A DNA stretch of 9,687 nt from JADHLJ01 sp038116915 (lineage in GTDB: Bacteria; Pseudomonadota; Alphaproteobacteria; Thalassobaculales; Thalassobaculaceae): the NCBI GenBank assembly GCA_038116915.1, contig JAYOEU010000163.1:1-9687 (forward strand), read 5' to 3'. Positions within the stretch are counted from its first letter, which is position 1, and every line of letters starts with the position of its first letter. The notes below the pieces were generated by a model, which saw nothing but the letters and a program-made list of their open reading frames with translations, was not told the origin of the DNA and did not search any database. The translations under genes and the position numbers were made by a program. Positions 1 through 5,874 of the stretch are shown here, in pieces.

Positions 1-262
1 CCCACCAATTCGGGTTCATTGCCTCGATCAGTTCGATTTTCTAGGCGCGCCGCCAGAATTTCAGGTTCGTTTCGCGCTGAATCGCGTCGGTGATGCGGTC
101 ATGAAACTCAAAATAAACTAGGCGCGAGATACCATAGCGACGGGTATGCACTACGTCGCCGGCACGATGCTGTGCCAGTCGGCGACGAATATCACCGGTG
201 ACGCCGATATAAAGACTTCCGCGTGTCCGGTTTGCGAGAATGTAAATGCATGGCTTCATCAC
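1..262 (-). pseudogene. GIY-YIG nuclease-like gene (YhbQ/COG2827 type), interrupted by an in-frame TAG and cut by the window edge
   Basis: Small single-domain GIY-YIG proteins of this type are about 90-100 residues and are putative DNA endonucleases of uncertain cellular role. The frame reads from ATG at 257-259 (a GTG lies just before it at 260-262). Counting from that GTG, it has the IY-IL strand (residues 6-9), LYIGVTGD (17-24) with the YIG motif, the Arg-rich RRRLAQH helix (26-32) and the metal-binding Glu in RETNLKFW (Glu64). After WRRA (residue 73) comes TAG at 41-43. The same frame then continues K-I-E-L-I-E-A-M-N-P-N-W-W to the window edge, which is the expected family C-terminus (usually RAWKIELIE...NP.W). 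A single TGG-to-TAG change explains this. No clear Shine-Dalgarno is seen. The truncated 73-residue product keeps the catalytic residues but lacks the C-terminal segment. Alternatives are a sequencing error or a functional short form. Confidence 0.8.
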
Positions 263-294
263 TAAAGTTATGGAAGGCAGAGAGCGCTTTTTGC

Positions 295-423
295 GTCGCC
301 CTGGCGCAAGGCAGGGCCCGATCTTACCCGTCGCCCTGGAGCAAGGCAGGGCCCGATCTTACCCGTCGCCCTGGCGCAAGGCAGGGCCCGATCTTACCCG
401 TCGCCCTGGCGCAAGGCAGGGCC
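295..423. repeat. 35-bp tandem repeat, about 3.7 copies, non-coding
   Basis: Units start at 295, 330, 365 and 400. The first three are 35 bp each (295-329, 330-364, 365-399) and the fourth stops after about 24 bp at 423. Each unit begins GTCGCCCTGGCGCAAGGCAG and ends in CGATCTTACCC. Unit 2 differs by one base (A for C at 340). Within each unit GCCCTG and CAGGGC form an imperfect hairpin with an 8-nt loop. The 35-bp period is not a multiple of three, so any open frame across it rotates through all three frames; the short ORFs here are therefore not genes. The array lies between the mlaF-like gene and the GIY-YIG gene. It has no unique spacers, so it is not a CRISPR array. Confidence 0.9.
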
Positions 424-492
424 TGGCCTCGTTGTTTCCACCAGCCTTATTCCGTTGGCGTCTAGAGCTTTCACGCGGATGGGTTTGGTGCT

Positions 493-520
493 GGGCCCTG
501 CCGTGCGCCAGGGCGACGGG
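493..520. repeat. Inverted copy of the 35-bp repeat core
   Basis: The reverse complement of 493-520 matches the repeat core in 397-423 with one mismatch (C for A in the GCGCAAGG part). The direct copies at 295-423 and this copy could therefore pair into a stem of about 27 bp with a loop of about 70 nt. A weaker degenerate piece, GGGCGACGGTATAAG reading leftward, follows at about 529-543. The rest of the 263-573 gap holds no gene that I can support. The element lies just downstream of the mlaF-like gene and could act as a 3' structure in its transcript. There is no T-run typical of a terminator. Confidence 0.75.
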
Positions 521-573
521 AAAGAATGGGGCGACGGTATAAGGATGGCGACGAGAACGAGAAATAGCCGGCG

Positions 574-1314
574 TCAGTCGACCAGGCGCATCTTGATCGG
601 CCCCTCGGCGCGGCTTTCCAGCATCTGATCGAGATAGGGATCGCGCGCGGCGCCGGCATCGGCGGTATCGCCCTGCCAGCGGATGAGGCCGTCATACAGC
701 ATCGCGATCCGGTCGAAGCGGCTGCGGGCCGCTTTCATGTCGCCGGTAATGGCGAGCACGGTCGCGCCGGTTCCCGAAACGCTGAATTCGATCAGGTCGA
801 GCACCGCGTTGGTGAGGATCGGATCGAGGCCCGCTGTCGGATCATCAAGGATCAGCAGGTCCGGATCGCCCGCCATGGCGCGGGCGACGCCGACGCGTTT
901 CTGCATGCCGCCGGAAAGTTCGACCGGGAAGAGCATCGCCATTTCCTCCGACAGACCGACATCCTGAAGCCGCGCGATGGCCCGGTCGCGAGCCTTGCGG
1001 CGGGCCATGCCGAGACTGTTGATCAGCGGGAAGGCGACATTCTCCCAAACCGTCATGCTGTCGAACAGGGCGTTCTGCTGGAACAGCACCCCGATCCGGC
1101 TGGCGTCGACGGTGGTGGATCCACCGATCAGAATGTCTCCGGCATCATGCTCCAAAAGCCCGAGAATACAGCGGATCAGCACGGTTTTCCCGGAGGCGGA
1201 AGGGCCGATCAGCACGGTGGACCGTCCCGCCGGCACCTCAAGCGTTATGTCCTTCAGGACCGGCTTGTCGCCGAAGGATTTGGCAAGCGAGGTGATGGAG
1301 ATATCGAGCGACAT
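574..1314 (-). CDS. mlaF: MlaF-type ABC transporter ATPase (phospholipid/toluene-tolerance Ttg2A family), altered catalytic residues
   Basis: This 246-residue protein has the normal length for MlaF, the cytoplasmic ATPase of the MlaFEDB complex that moves phospholipids between inner and outer membranes. Order of motifs: Walker A GPSASGKT (37-44), Q-loop LFQQNALFDSMTVWENV (78-93), signature LSGGMQKR (133-140), Walker B LLILDD (153-158) and D-loop AGLDPI (161-166). LSGGMQKRVGVARAM, AMLYDGLIRWQG and the C-terminal AEGPI are typical of the Mla subfamily rather than amino-acid or peptide ABC proteins. Two departures are visible. The catalytic Glu after Walker B is Asp (Asp158), and the H-loop His is Gly (Gly191, in ITGDMKAA where ITHDM is expected). 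No mlaE permease, mlaD or mlaB is nearby: the downstream gene is the GIY-YIG fragment and the upstream gene is divergent. It may work with permease parts encoded elsewhere or be impaired. Confidence 0.87.
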   Translation of the reverse strand: MSLDISITSLAKSFGDKPVLKDITLEVPAGRSTVLIGPSASGKTVLIRCILGLLEHDAGDILIGGSTTVDASRIGVLFQQNALFDSMTVWENVAFPLINSLGMARRKARDRAIARLQDVGLSEEMAMLFPVELSGGMQKRVGVARAMAGDPDLLILDDPTAGLDPILTNAVLDLIEFSVSGTGATVLAITGDMKAARSRFDRIAMLYDGLIRWQGDTADAGAARDPYLDQMLESRAEGPIKMRLVD

Positions 1315-1609
1315 GGGGCGGGGCGGACCTCTCTTCAGTGCCCCCGATTATCCGGCACGGCGCCGCGAGGTCAATCGTGGCGGCGCCCGCCGTCCGCTCT
1401 TTGCCTACGAATTTCGTATCCCCGGCGCAGGCCGTCGTCGGGGATGCGTATTTGTGTGTGGCCACCGGTGCAATATCCAGCAGGAAGCCGCAACAGCCCA
1501 TCGATAAAAGCCGGACCGGGCCGGCGGGCGGTGATGCATGACTGTTCCGACGCCGGAAAGCCGTGCTAGGCAGGGAGGATGAGAAAAGTCGATCCGGGAG
1601 TACCGTCAC
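1315..1609. promoter_or_regulatory. Divergent intergenic region between mlaF-like gene and hydrolase
   Basis: This stretch of 295 bp separates two genes transcribed away from each other, so it should hold both promoters. I could not assign convincing -35/-10 pairs. Visible structure includes a perfect palindrome TACGAA-T-TTCGTA at 1406-1418, a hairpin with 8-bp arms at 1420-1443 (one G-T pair) and a GTGGCCAC palindrome at 1458-1465. A GGGAG at 1596-1600 is the likely Shine-Dalgarno for the hydrolase, 9 nt before its ATG. Short frames within the region look like shadows and have no family resemblance. Confidence 0.5.
1406..1418. promoter_or_regulatory. Candidate operator: perfect 13-bp palindrome
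   Basis: TACGAA and TTCGTA are perfect inverted repeats around a single T. The site lies about 90 bp upstream of the mlaF-like start and about 190 bp upstream of the hydrolase start, a plausible position for a dimeric repressor or activator site. No regulator can be assigned from the sequence. Confidence 0.35.
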
Positions 1610-2467
1610 ATGCTTGGTGATCCGCCAGTCTCGAAATACATGACCTGCGCCGGCCGCGAGATCCACTATCTGGAATGGGGCGCCGCCGACCTGCCGCCGG
1701 TGGTGGCGTGGCACGGTCTCGCGCGGGTCGGGCGGGATTTTGATGCCCTGGCGAGAGAGCTTGCGCCGCACTATCACGTGATCGCGCCGGACACCATCGG
1801 CCGCGGCCTCAGCCAGTGGGTAGAGGCCGGCGCCGAACGCGGGGATGCCGAGTACTGCTTTGACGTCTATGAGAAAATCGCCATTGAGCTTTGCGACCGG
1901 CTCGGCATGGAGCGGCTGCGCTGGATCGGCACTTCCATGGGCGGCAGTTTCGGCATGTGGCTTGCCGGCGGCGCGATGCGGGAACGGATCAGCCACCTGG
2001 TGATCAACGATATCGGCCCGGAACTGCCTCAAGCCGCGATCGACCGTATCGTAACCTATCTCGGTAATCCGCCGGATTTCGGGACGGTGATGGAACTGGA
2101 GCAGTATCTGCGCACTGTCTACGCGCCATTTGGCTATATCCCCGGCGACGAGTGGCGGGCAATGGCCGAGGCCTCGTTCAGGCGGCTGCCGAACGGACGG
2201 GTGACCTCGCATTACGATCCCCGGATCGCGCGGCAGTTCGTTACCCACCCTGACGACTGGCGCCTATGGGAGCGTTATGATGCGATCACCGCCAAGACCT
2301 TTCTCCTGCGTGGTGAATATTCCGACCTTCTGAGCGCCGAGATGACCGAGGAAATGACCCGCCGCGGCCCCCGGGCCCAGGTCCTCAAATGCGCCGGTTG
2401 CGGCCATGCGCCGGCCCTCAACGTCCCGGTCCAGACCGAGGCGATCGCGGCCTTTCTGGCGAGCTGA
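1610..2467 (+). CDS. Alpha/beta-fold hydrolase
   Basis: This 285-residue protein is a typical single-domain alpha/beta hydrolase, with no signal peptide or membrane segment, so it is probably cytoplasmic. It has the oxyanion-hole HG (His35-Gly36 in VVAWHGLARVGRDFDAL), a DTIGRGLS strand-turn (61-68), the nucleophile elbow G-T-S-M-G with Ser109, a probable acid Asp239 in RGEYSDLLS and the catalytic His266 in CGHAPAL. All three catalytic positions are therefore present. The family includes esterases, C-C hydrolases, lactonases and haloalkane dehalogenase relatives; Ser rather than Asp as nucleophile argues against a dehalogenase. The ATG at 1610 follows GGGAG with a 9-nt gap; an in-frame ATG at 1640 has no better site. 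The gene is followed 53 bp later by the HyuB-family gene on the same strand, so the two are probably co-transcribed. The substrate is unknown. Confidence 0.88.
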   Translation: MLGDPPVSKYMTCAGREIHYLEWGAADLPPVVAWHGLARVGRDFDALARELAPHYHVIAPDTIGRGLSQWVEAGAERGDAEYCFDVYEKIAIELCDRLGMERLRWIGTSMGGSFGMWLAGGAMRERISHLVINDIGPELPQAAIDRIVTYLGNPPDFGTVMELEQYLRTVYAPFGYIPGDEWRAMAEASFRRLPNGRVTSHYDPRIARQFVTHPDDWRLWERYDAITAKTFLLRGEYSDLLSAEMTEEMTRRGPRAQVLKCAGCGHAPALNVPVQTEAIAAFLAS

Positions 2468-2520
2468 GCGGCAATGGTCTAGGCTGGCCGGCACGCGCTC
2501 GATCAAGCCGGGGAGGGGCC

Positions 2521-4203
2521 ATGTCAGAGGGCAAATCCGTCGATCCGATCACCCTGACGGTGATCTGGAACAGCATGCTCTCCATCGCCGAGGAACTCGG
2601 CACGACCCTGCGCCACACGGCGTTCTCGGAAGGCGTGCGCGAGGGCGACGATTTTTCGACGGCTCTGTTTGACGCCAATGCCTTGATGATCGCCCAGGGT
2701 AATTTCAGCCCCGGTCATCTCGGGGCGATGCCGACCTGCGTGAAACGGGCGCTGGAATATATTCCGCCGGCGAGCCTTAAGCCCGGCGACTCGATCCTGC
2801 TGAACGATTCCTTCATCGGCTCGGGGCATTTTCCCGATACCTTTCAGATCATGCCGGTGTTCCTGGAGGAGGCGCTGATCGGCTATGTCGCCTGCTCGGC
2901 CCACCAGGTCGACATGGGCGGCGCGGCGCCGGGATCGCAGAAGGTTCATGGCGTGACCGAGGCTTTCCAGGAGGGGCTCAGGATCCTGCCGGTCCGCTTC
3001 GTGCGCGGCGGCGTGATCGACGAGGATATTTTGCGCCTGGTGCTCGGCAATGTGCGGATGCCGGAGAAGGTCCGGGGTGACCTGTTGGCTCAGCACACCG
3101 CCAACCTCACCGCGGCCGAGCGGTTGCGCGCGCTGTTCCGGAGCCATGGCCGTGAGACCGTCGAACGGGCCTATGCCGAGATCCTCGACCGCTCCGAAGC
3201 GGCGATGCGCGAGGCCTTGGCCAAGGTGCCGGCGGGGACCTACAGTTTCGAGGATTGCATGGATGATTACGGCCCCGGGACCGAGCCGGTGATCATGGCC
3301 GTCGACATCACGTTCGACGGCAAGGGGGCGGTGGAGCTCGACTTCTCGCGCTCCTCGGATCAGGTGCCCGCGGCTATCAATTCCTACATCAACTATACCC
3401 GCGCCTACGCGTTGTTCGCGATCAAGGTGTTCTGTGATGCGCGCCAACCCCAGACCGAGGGAGCGATGCGCCCGATCACCATCACCGCGCGCGAGGGGTG
3501 CTTCTTCAACCCCAGGTTTCCCGCGCCCTCCGGCGGAAGGGCGATCCTGCAGATCCGGATCTTCGACACCATCAACGGGGCCATGGCCAAGGCGCTGCCG
3601 GAGCGCGCGATGGGGGCGTTCTCGCACTGGTCGAACCCGAATATCGGCGGCATCGACGAGCGCACCGGCAAGCCCTTCGTGATGTACGATCTCGGTCTCG
3701 CCGGTTACGGGGGCAGGCATGGCGAGGATGGGCCGGAAGCGATGACTCCGGTGATGAACTGCACGAATATTCCGGTCGAGGTCCACGAGACCCACAACCC
3801 GGTCCGGATCCGCCGCATGGAGCTGCTTCCCGATACCGGCGGCGCCGGCAGATGGCGCGGCGGCTGTGGGATGTTGAAGGAGATCGAGCTGCTGGCCAAT
3901 GCGGCGACGCTCTCGCATTTGGGGGACCGGCACACGGTCCGGCCCTACGGTGTTTTCGGCGGAAAGCCCGGGACTTTGGCCCAAAGCGTTCTCTACCGCG
4001 GCAATGAGGAGATCCGGCTTCACTCCAAGGATGTGAAGGAACTCCGCAAGGGCGATGTGCTGAGTTTCACCCTTTCCGGCGCCGGCGGATACGGCCCGGT
4101 CGAGGAACGTGACCGGGCGGCGATCGAACAGGATCTCGCGGATGGCTATGTGACGGCCGAGGCGGCGGAGCGGGACTACCAGCATCGATCGAAAAGTGCA
4201 TAA
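2521..4203 (+). CDS. hyuB: Hydantoinase B / oxoprolinase family protein (HyuB)
   Basis: The 560-residue product matches the HyuB family (usually about 520-590 residues), the partner of HyuA in ATP-dependent N-methylhydantoinases, in 5-oxoprolinases and in acetone/acetophenone-carboxylase-like enzymes. Family signatures: DPITLTVIWN at the N-terminus, VREGDDFSTALFD (39-51), NDSFIGSGHFPD (95-106), AHQVDMGG (127-134, with His and Asp of the probable metal site), a GGAGRWRGG segment and GAGGYGP near the C-terminus. The start at 2521 is chosen because GGAGGGG lies at 2512-2518; the frame is open further upstream, but that extension overlaps the hydrolase gene and is Arg-rich and unlike the family. 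HyuA, normally encoded next door, is absent from the window, and its place is taken by the alpha/beta hydrolase. It could use a distant HyuA or act alone. The stop codon overlaps the first AGTGCA element before boxB. The reaction cannot be specified. Confidence 0.87.
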   Translation: MSEGKSVDPITLTVIWNSMLSIAEELGTTLRHTAFSEGVREGDDFSTALFDANALMIAQGNFSPGHLGAMPTCVKRALEYIPPASLKPGDSILLNDSFIGSGHFPDTFQIMPVFLEEALIGYVACSAHQVDMGGAAPGSQKVHGVTEAFQEGLRILPVRFVRGGVIDEDILRLVLGNVRMPEKVRGDLLAQHTANLTAAERLRALFRSHGRETVERAYAEILDRSEAAMREALAKVPAGTYSFEDCMDDYGPGTEPVIMAVDITFDGKGAVELDFSRSSDQVPAAINSYINYTRAYALFAIKVFCDARQPQTEGAMRPITITAREGCFFNPRFPAPSGGRAILQIRIFDTINGAMAKALPERAMGAFSHWSNPNIGGIDERTGKPFVMYDLGLAGYGGRHGEDGPEAMTPVMNCTNIPVEVHETHNPVRIRRMELLPDTGGAGRWRGGCGMLKEIELLANAATLSHLGDRHTVRPYGVFGGKPGTLAQSVLYRGNEEIRLHSKDVKELRKGDVLSFTLSGAGGYGPVEERDRAAIEQDLADGYVTAEAAERDYQHRSKSA

Positions 4204-4243
4204 TGGTTCATAGTGCTGGATAAAATATGTTATTTAGTGCATA
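4195..4243 (+). promoter_or_regulatory. Candidate BoxR-type operator region: three AGTGC(A/T) repeats before boxB
   Basis: AGTGCATA occurs at 4195-4202 and again at 4236-4243, with a related AGTGCT at 4212-4217. The stretch from 4200 to 4245 is strikingly AT-rich against its GC-rich surroundings, which fits a promoter. BzdR/BoxR regulators of beta-proteobacteria are known to bind TGCA-containing sites, so this is a reasonable operator candidate for the boxR gene downstream. The first copy overlaps the end of the HyuB gene. I could not pick a reliable -35/-10 pair. Confidence 0.45.
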
Positions 4244-4256
4244 TACCCAGTGACGA

Positions 4257-4264
4257 GTGATCAC
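4257..4264. promoter_or_regulatory. GTGATCAC palindrome in the boxB leader
   Basis: A perfect 8-bp palindrome lies 63 bp before the boxB start, in the same leader as the AGTGC repeats. A weak hairpin, ATCCCG/CGGGGT with loop TTTTGC, follows at 4278-4295. Either could be chance; they are listed because the leader is otherwise without genes. Confidence 0.2.
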
Positions 4265-4327
4265 CACGGAACGCGCCATCCCGTTTTGCCGGGGTGACAC
4301 AACCGAATTCTTCCGGGAGCAGCAGCC

Positions 4328-5773
4328 ATGACGAACTCGATGGCCGTCAACTACGACACCTCGATCCCCAACAATGTCGGCCTGTCCGAGGACCGGCGTG
4401 TGCTGAAGGCGCTTGAGCGCTGGCATCCCGGCTATCTCGACTGGTGGAAGACCATGGGGCCGGCGGGGTTTCAGGAATCGCTGGTCTATCTGCGCACCGC
4501 CGTCGGTGTCGATCCGACCGGCTGGGCCACCTTCGGTTACGTGAAGATGCCGGAATACCGCTGGGGCGTGCTGCTGGCGCCCCAGGTGGAGGGCCGCACC
4601 ATCGGCTTCGGCGCCCACAAGGGAGAGCCGGTCTGGCAGGAGGTTCCCGGTGAATACCGCGCTCCGCTGCGCCGGCTCTGCGTGATCCAGGGCGATACCG
4701 AACCTGCCTCGGTGGAGCAACAGCGCCATCTCGGCAAGACCGCGCCGTCGCTCTATGACCTGCGCAATCTGCTCCAGGTCAATGTGGAAGAGGCGCGGCA
4801 CCTCTGGGCCATGGTCTATCTGCTGCAGAAATATTTCGGCAGTGACGGGCGCGAGGAGGCGGAGGATCTGCTGAAGCGCCGCTCCGGCGATGCCGACAAG
4901 CCGCGCATGCTGGGCGCGTTCAACGAGGCGACTCCCGACTGGCTGAGCTTTTTCATGTTCACCTTCTTCACCGACCGCGACGGCAAGATGCAGCTTGAGA
5001 GCCTGGCGCAATCCGGCTTTGACCCGCTGTCGCGCACCACGCGCTTCATGCTGACCGAGGAGGCGCATCACATGTTCGTCGGCGCCACCGGGGTGGGCCG
5101 GGTGGTGAAGCGCACCTGCGAGGCGATGGCCGCGGCCGGGATCACCGATCCCTGCGACATAGCGGCGGTCCGGGCGCTTGGCGTCATTGATCTGCCGACC
5201 ATCCAGAAGAAGGCGAACCTGCACTATTCGCTGTCGCTTGATCTGTTCGGCTCCGAGATTTCCACCAACGCGGCGAGCGCCTTCACCAACGGCCTCAAGG
5301 GCCGCTACCGCGAGGATAAGCTGGAGGACGACCACCAGTTGCTGAACGATACCTACCCGGTGCTGAAGCTGATCGACGGCAAGCCGGTCATGGTCGACGA
5401 GCCGGCGCTCACCGCGCTCAACATGCGCCTTCGGGACGACTATACCGGTGACACCACCGCCGGCATCAAGCGCTGGAACCGGGAAATCGGCCGCTACAAC
5501 ATCGATTTCGAGATCAAGCTACCGAATGTCGCCTTCAACCGGGCGATCGGCGTCTTCGCGCCCATCGAGGCCACGCCGGAAGGCGAGATCATTCCGGCGG
5601 AGGTCTTCGAGGCCCGCCGCTATGATTGGTTGCCCTCGAAGGAGGACGGAGCGTTTATCGCCTCGTTGATGCATCCCGAGACCGAGCCCGGCCACTACGC
5701 CGGCTGGATCTCTCCGCCGCGCGCCGGCATCAACAACCAGCCCGGCGACTTTGAGTATGTGCGGTTGCAGTAG
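4328..5773 (+). CDS. boxB: Benzoyl-CoA 2,3-epoxidase, oxygenase subunit BoxB
   Basis: BoxB is the ferritin-like di-iron oxygenase component that, with reductase BoxA, converts benzoyl-CoA and O2 to 2,3-epoxybenzoyl-CoA in the aerobic hybrid (box) pathway; it is cytoplasmic. The 481-residue length and the whole sequence fit the family, starting with NYDTSIPNNVGLSEDRRV and WHPGYLDWW. Probable iron ligands: Glu125 in GDTEPASVEQQRH, Glu155 and His158 in NVEEARHLW, Asp216 in FFTDRDGKMQLES, and Glu245 and His248 in TEEAHHMFVG. The spacing agrees with the di-iron ligand pattern I remember for the characterised Azoarcus enzyme; residue assignment is by motif only. The ATG at 4328 follows GGGAG at 4315-4319. 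The gene sits 124 bp after the HyuB gene behind an AT-rich region, so it probably has its own promoter. boxR follows 101 bp later. Neither boxA, boxC nor a benzoate-CoA ligase is present in the window. Confidence 0.96.
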   Translation: MTNSMAVNYDTSIPNNVGLSEDRRVLKALERWHPGYLDWWKTMGPAGFQESLVYLRTAVGVDPTGWATFGYVKMPEYRWGVLLAPQVEGRTIGFGAHKGEPVWQEVPGEYRAPLRRLCVIQGDTEPASVEQQRHLGKTAPSLYDLRNLLQVNVEEARHLWAMVYLLQKYFGSDGREEAEDLLKRRSGDADKPRMLGAFNEATPDWLSFFMFTFFTDRDGKMQLESLAQSGFDPLSRTTRFMLTEEAHHMFVGATGVGRVVKRTCEAMAAAGITDPCDIAAVRALGVIDLPTIQKKANLHYSLSLDLFGSEISTNAASAFTNGLKGRYREDKLEDDHQLLNDTYPVLKLIDGKPVMVDEPALTALNMRLRDDYTGDTTAGIKRWNREIGRYNIDFEIKLPNVAFNRAIGVFAPIEATPEGEIIPAEVFEARRYDWLPSKEDGAFIASLMHPETEPGHYAGWISPPRAGINNQPGDFEYVRLQ

Positions 5774-5800
5774 GGAGGCGATGGCCGGTTGTGCGCGTGG

Positions 5801-5829
5801 TTGACGAAGACCGTTTCAATTTCGCAATC
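5801..5829 (+). promoter_or_regulatory. Possible weak promoter for boxR
   Basis: TTGACG at 5801-5806 resembles a -35 element. A poor -10 (CGCAAT at 5823-5828) follows at a 16-bp spacing. It lies in the 101-bp gap between boxB and boxR, so boxR might be expressed both from here and by readthrough from boxB. Confidence 0.25.
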
Positions 5830-5854
5830 CCCGACGTCCCCGCCTGTGTCGGGG
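5829..5854 (+). other. Hairpin in the boxB-boxR gap
   Basis: CCCCGAC (5829-5835) and GTCGGGG (5848-5854) form a perfect 7-bp stem with a 12-nt loop. No T-run follows, so it is not a typical terminator. It ends about 10 nt before the boxR Shine-Dalgarno (AGAGGAA at 5864-5870) and might affect mRNA stability or boxR translation. Confidence 0.4.
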
Positions 5855-5874
5855 CGATGGGGTAGAGGAAAGCC

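Noticed and set aside
295..423. Possible CRISPR array
   Set aside because: The 35-bp units are directly adjacent without unique spacers, and no cas genes are present.
223..542. Small plus-strand open frames with a repetitive Arg/Pro/Gly-rich product over the repeat
   Set aside because: The 35-bp period shifts frame each unit, the peptide repeat is a by-product of DNA repetition, and there is no suitable start region.
1579..1620. 13-codon leader-like frame overlapping the hydrolase start
   Set aside because: Its GGGAGG directly abuts the ATG, too close for ribosome binding, and the peptide has no regulatory codon pattern.
1238..2248. 336-residue minus-strand open frame across the divergent region
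   Set aside because: It overlaps both the mlaF-like gene and the alpha/beta hydrolase in the wrong frame and has low-complexity antisense composition.
2389..2520. N-terminal extension of the HyuB frame
   Set aside because: It overlaps the hydrolase gene and encodes an Arg-rich stretch, whereas ATG 2521 has a strong Shine-Dalgarno and starts at the family's usual N-terminus.
2524..4185. 553-residue minus-strand open frame
   Set aside because: It is a shadow of the HyuB-family gene: His/Arg/Asp-rich with no family resemblance, a common effect of GC-rich codon use.
4208..5335. 375-residue minus-strand open frame opposite boxB
   Set aside because: BoxB is unmistakable on the plus strand; the antisense product has no recognisable domain.
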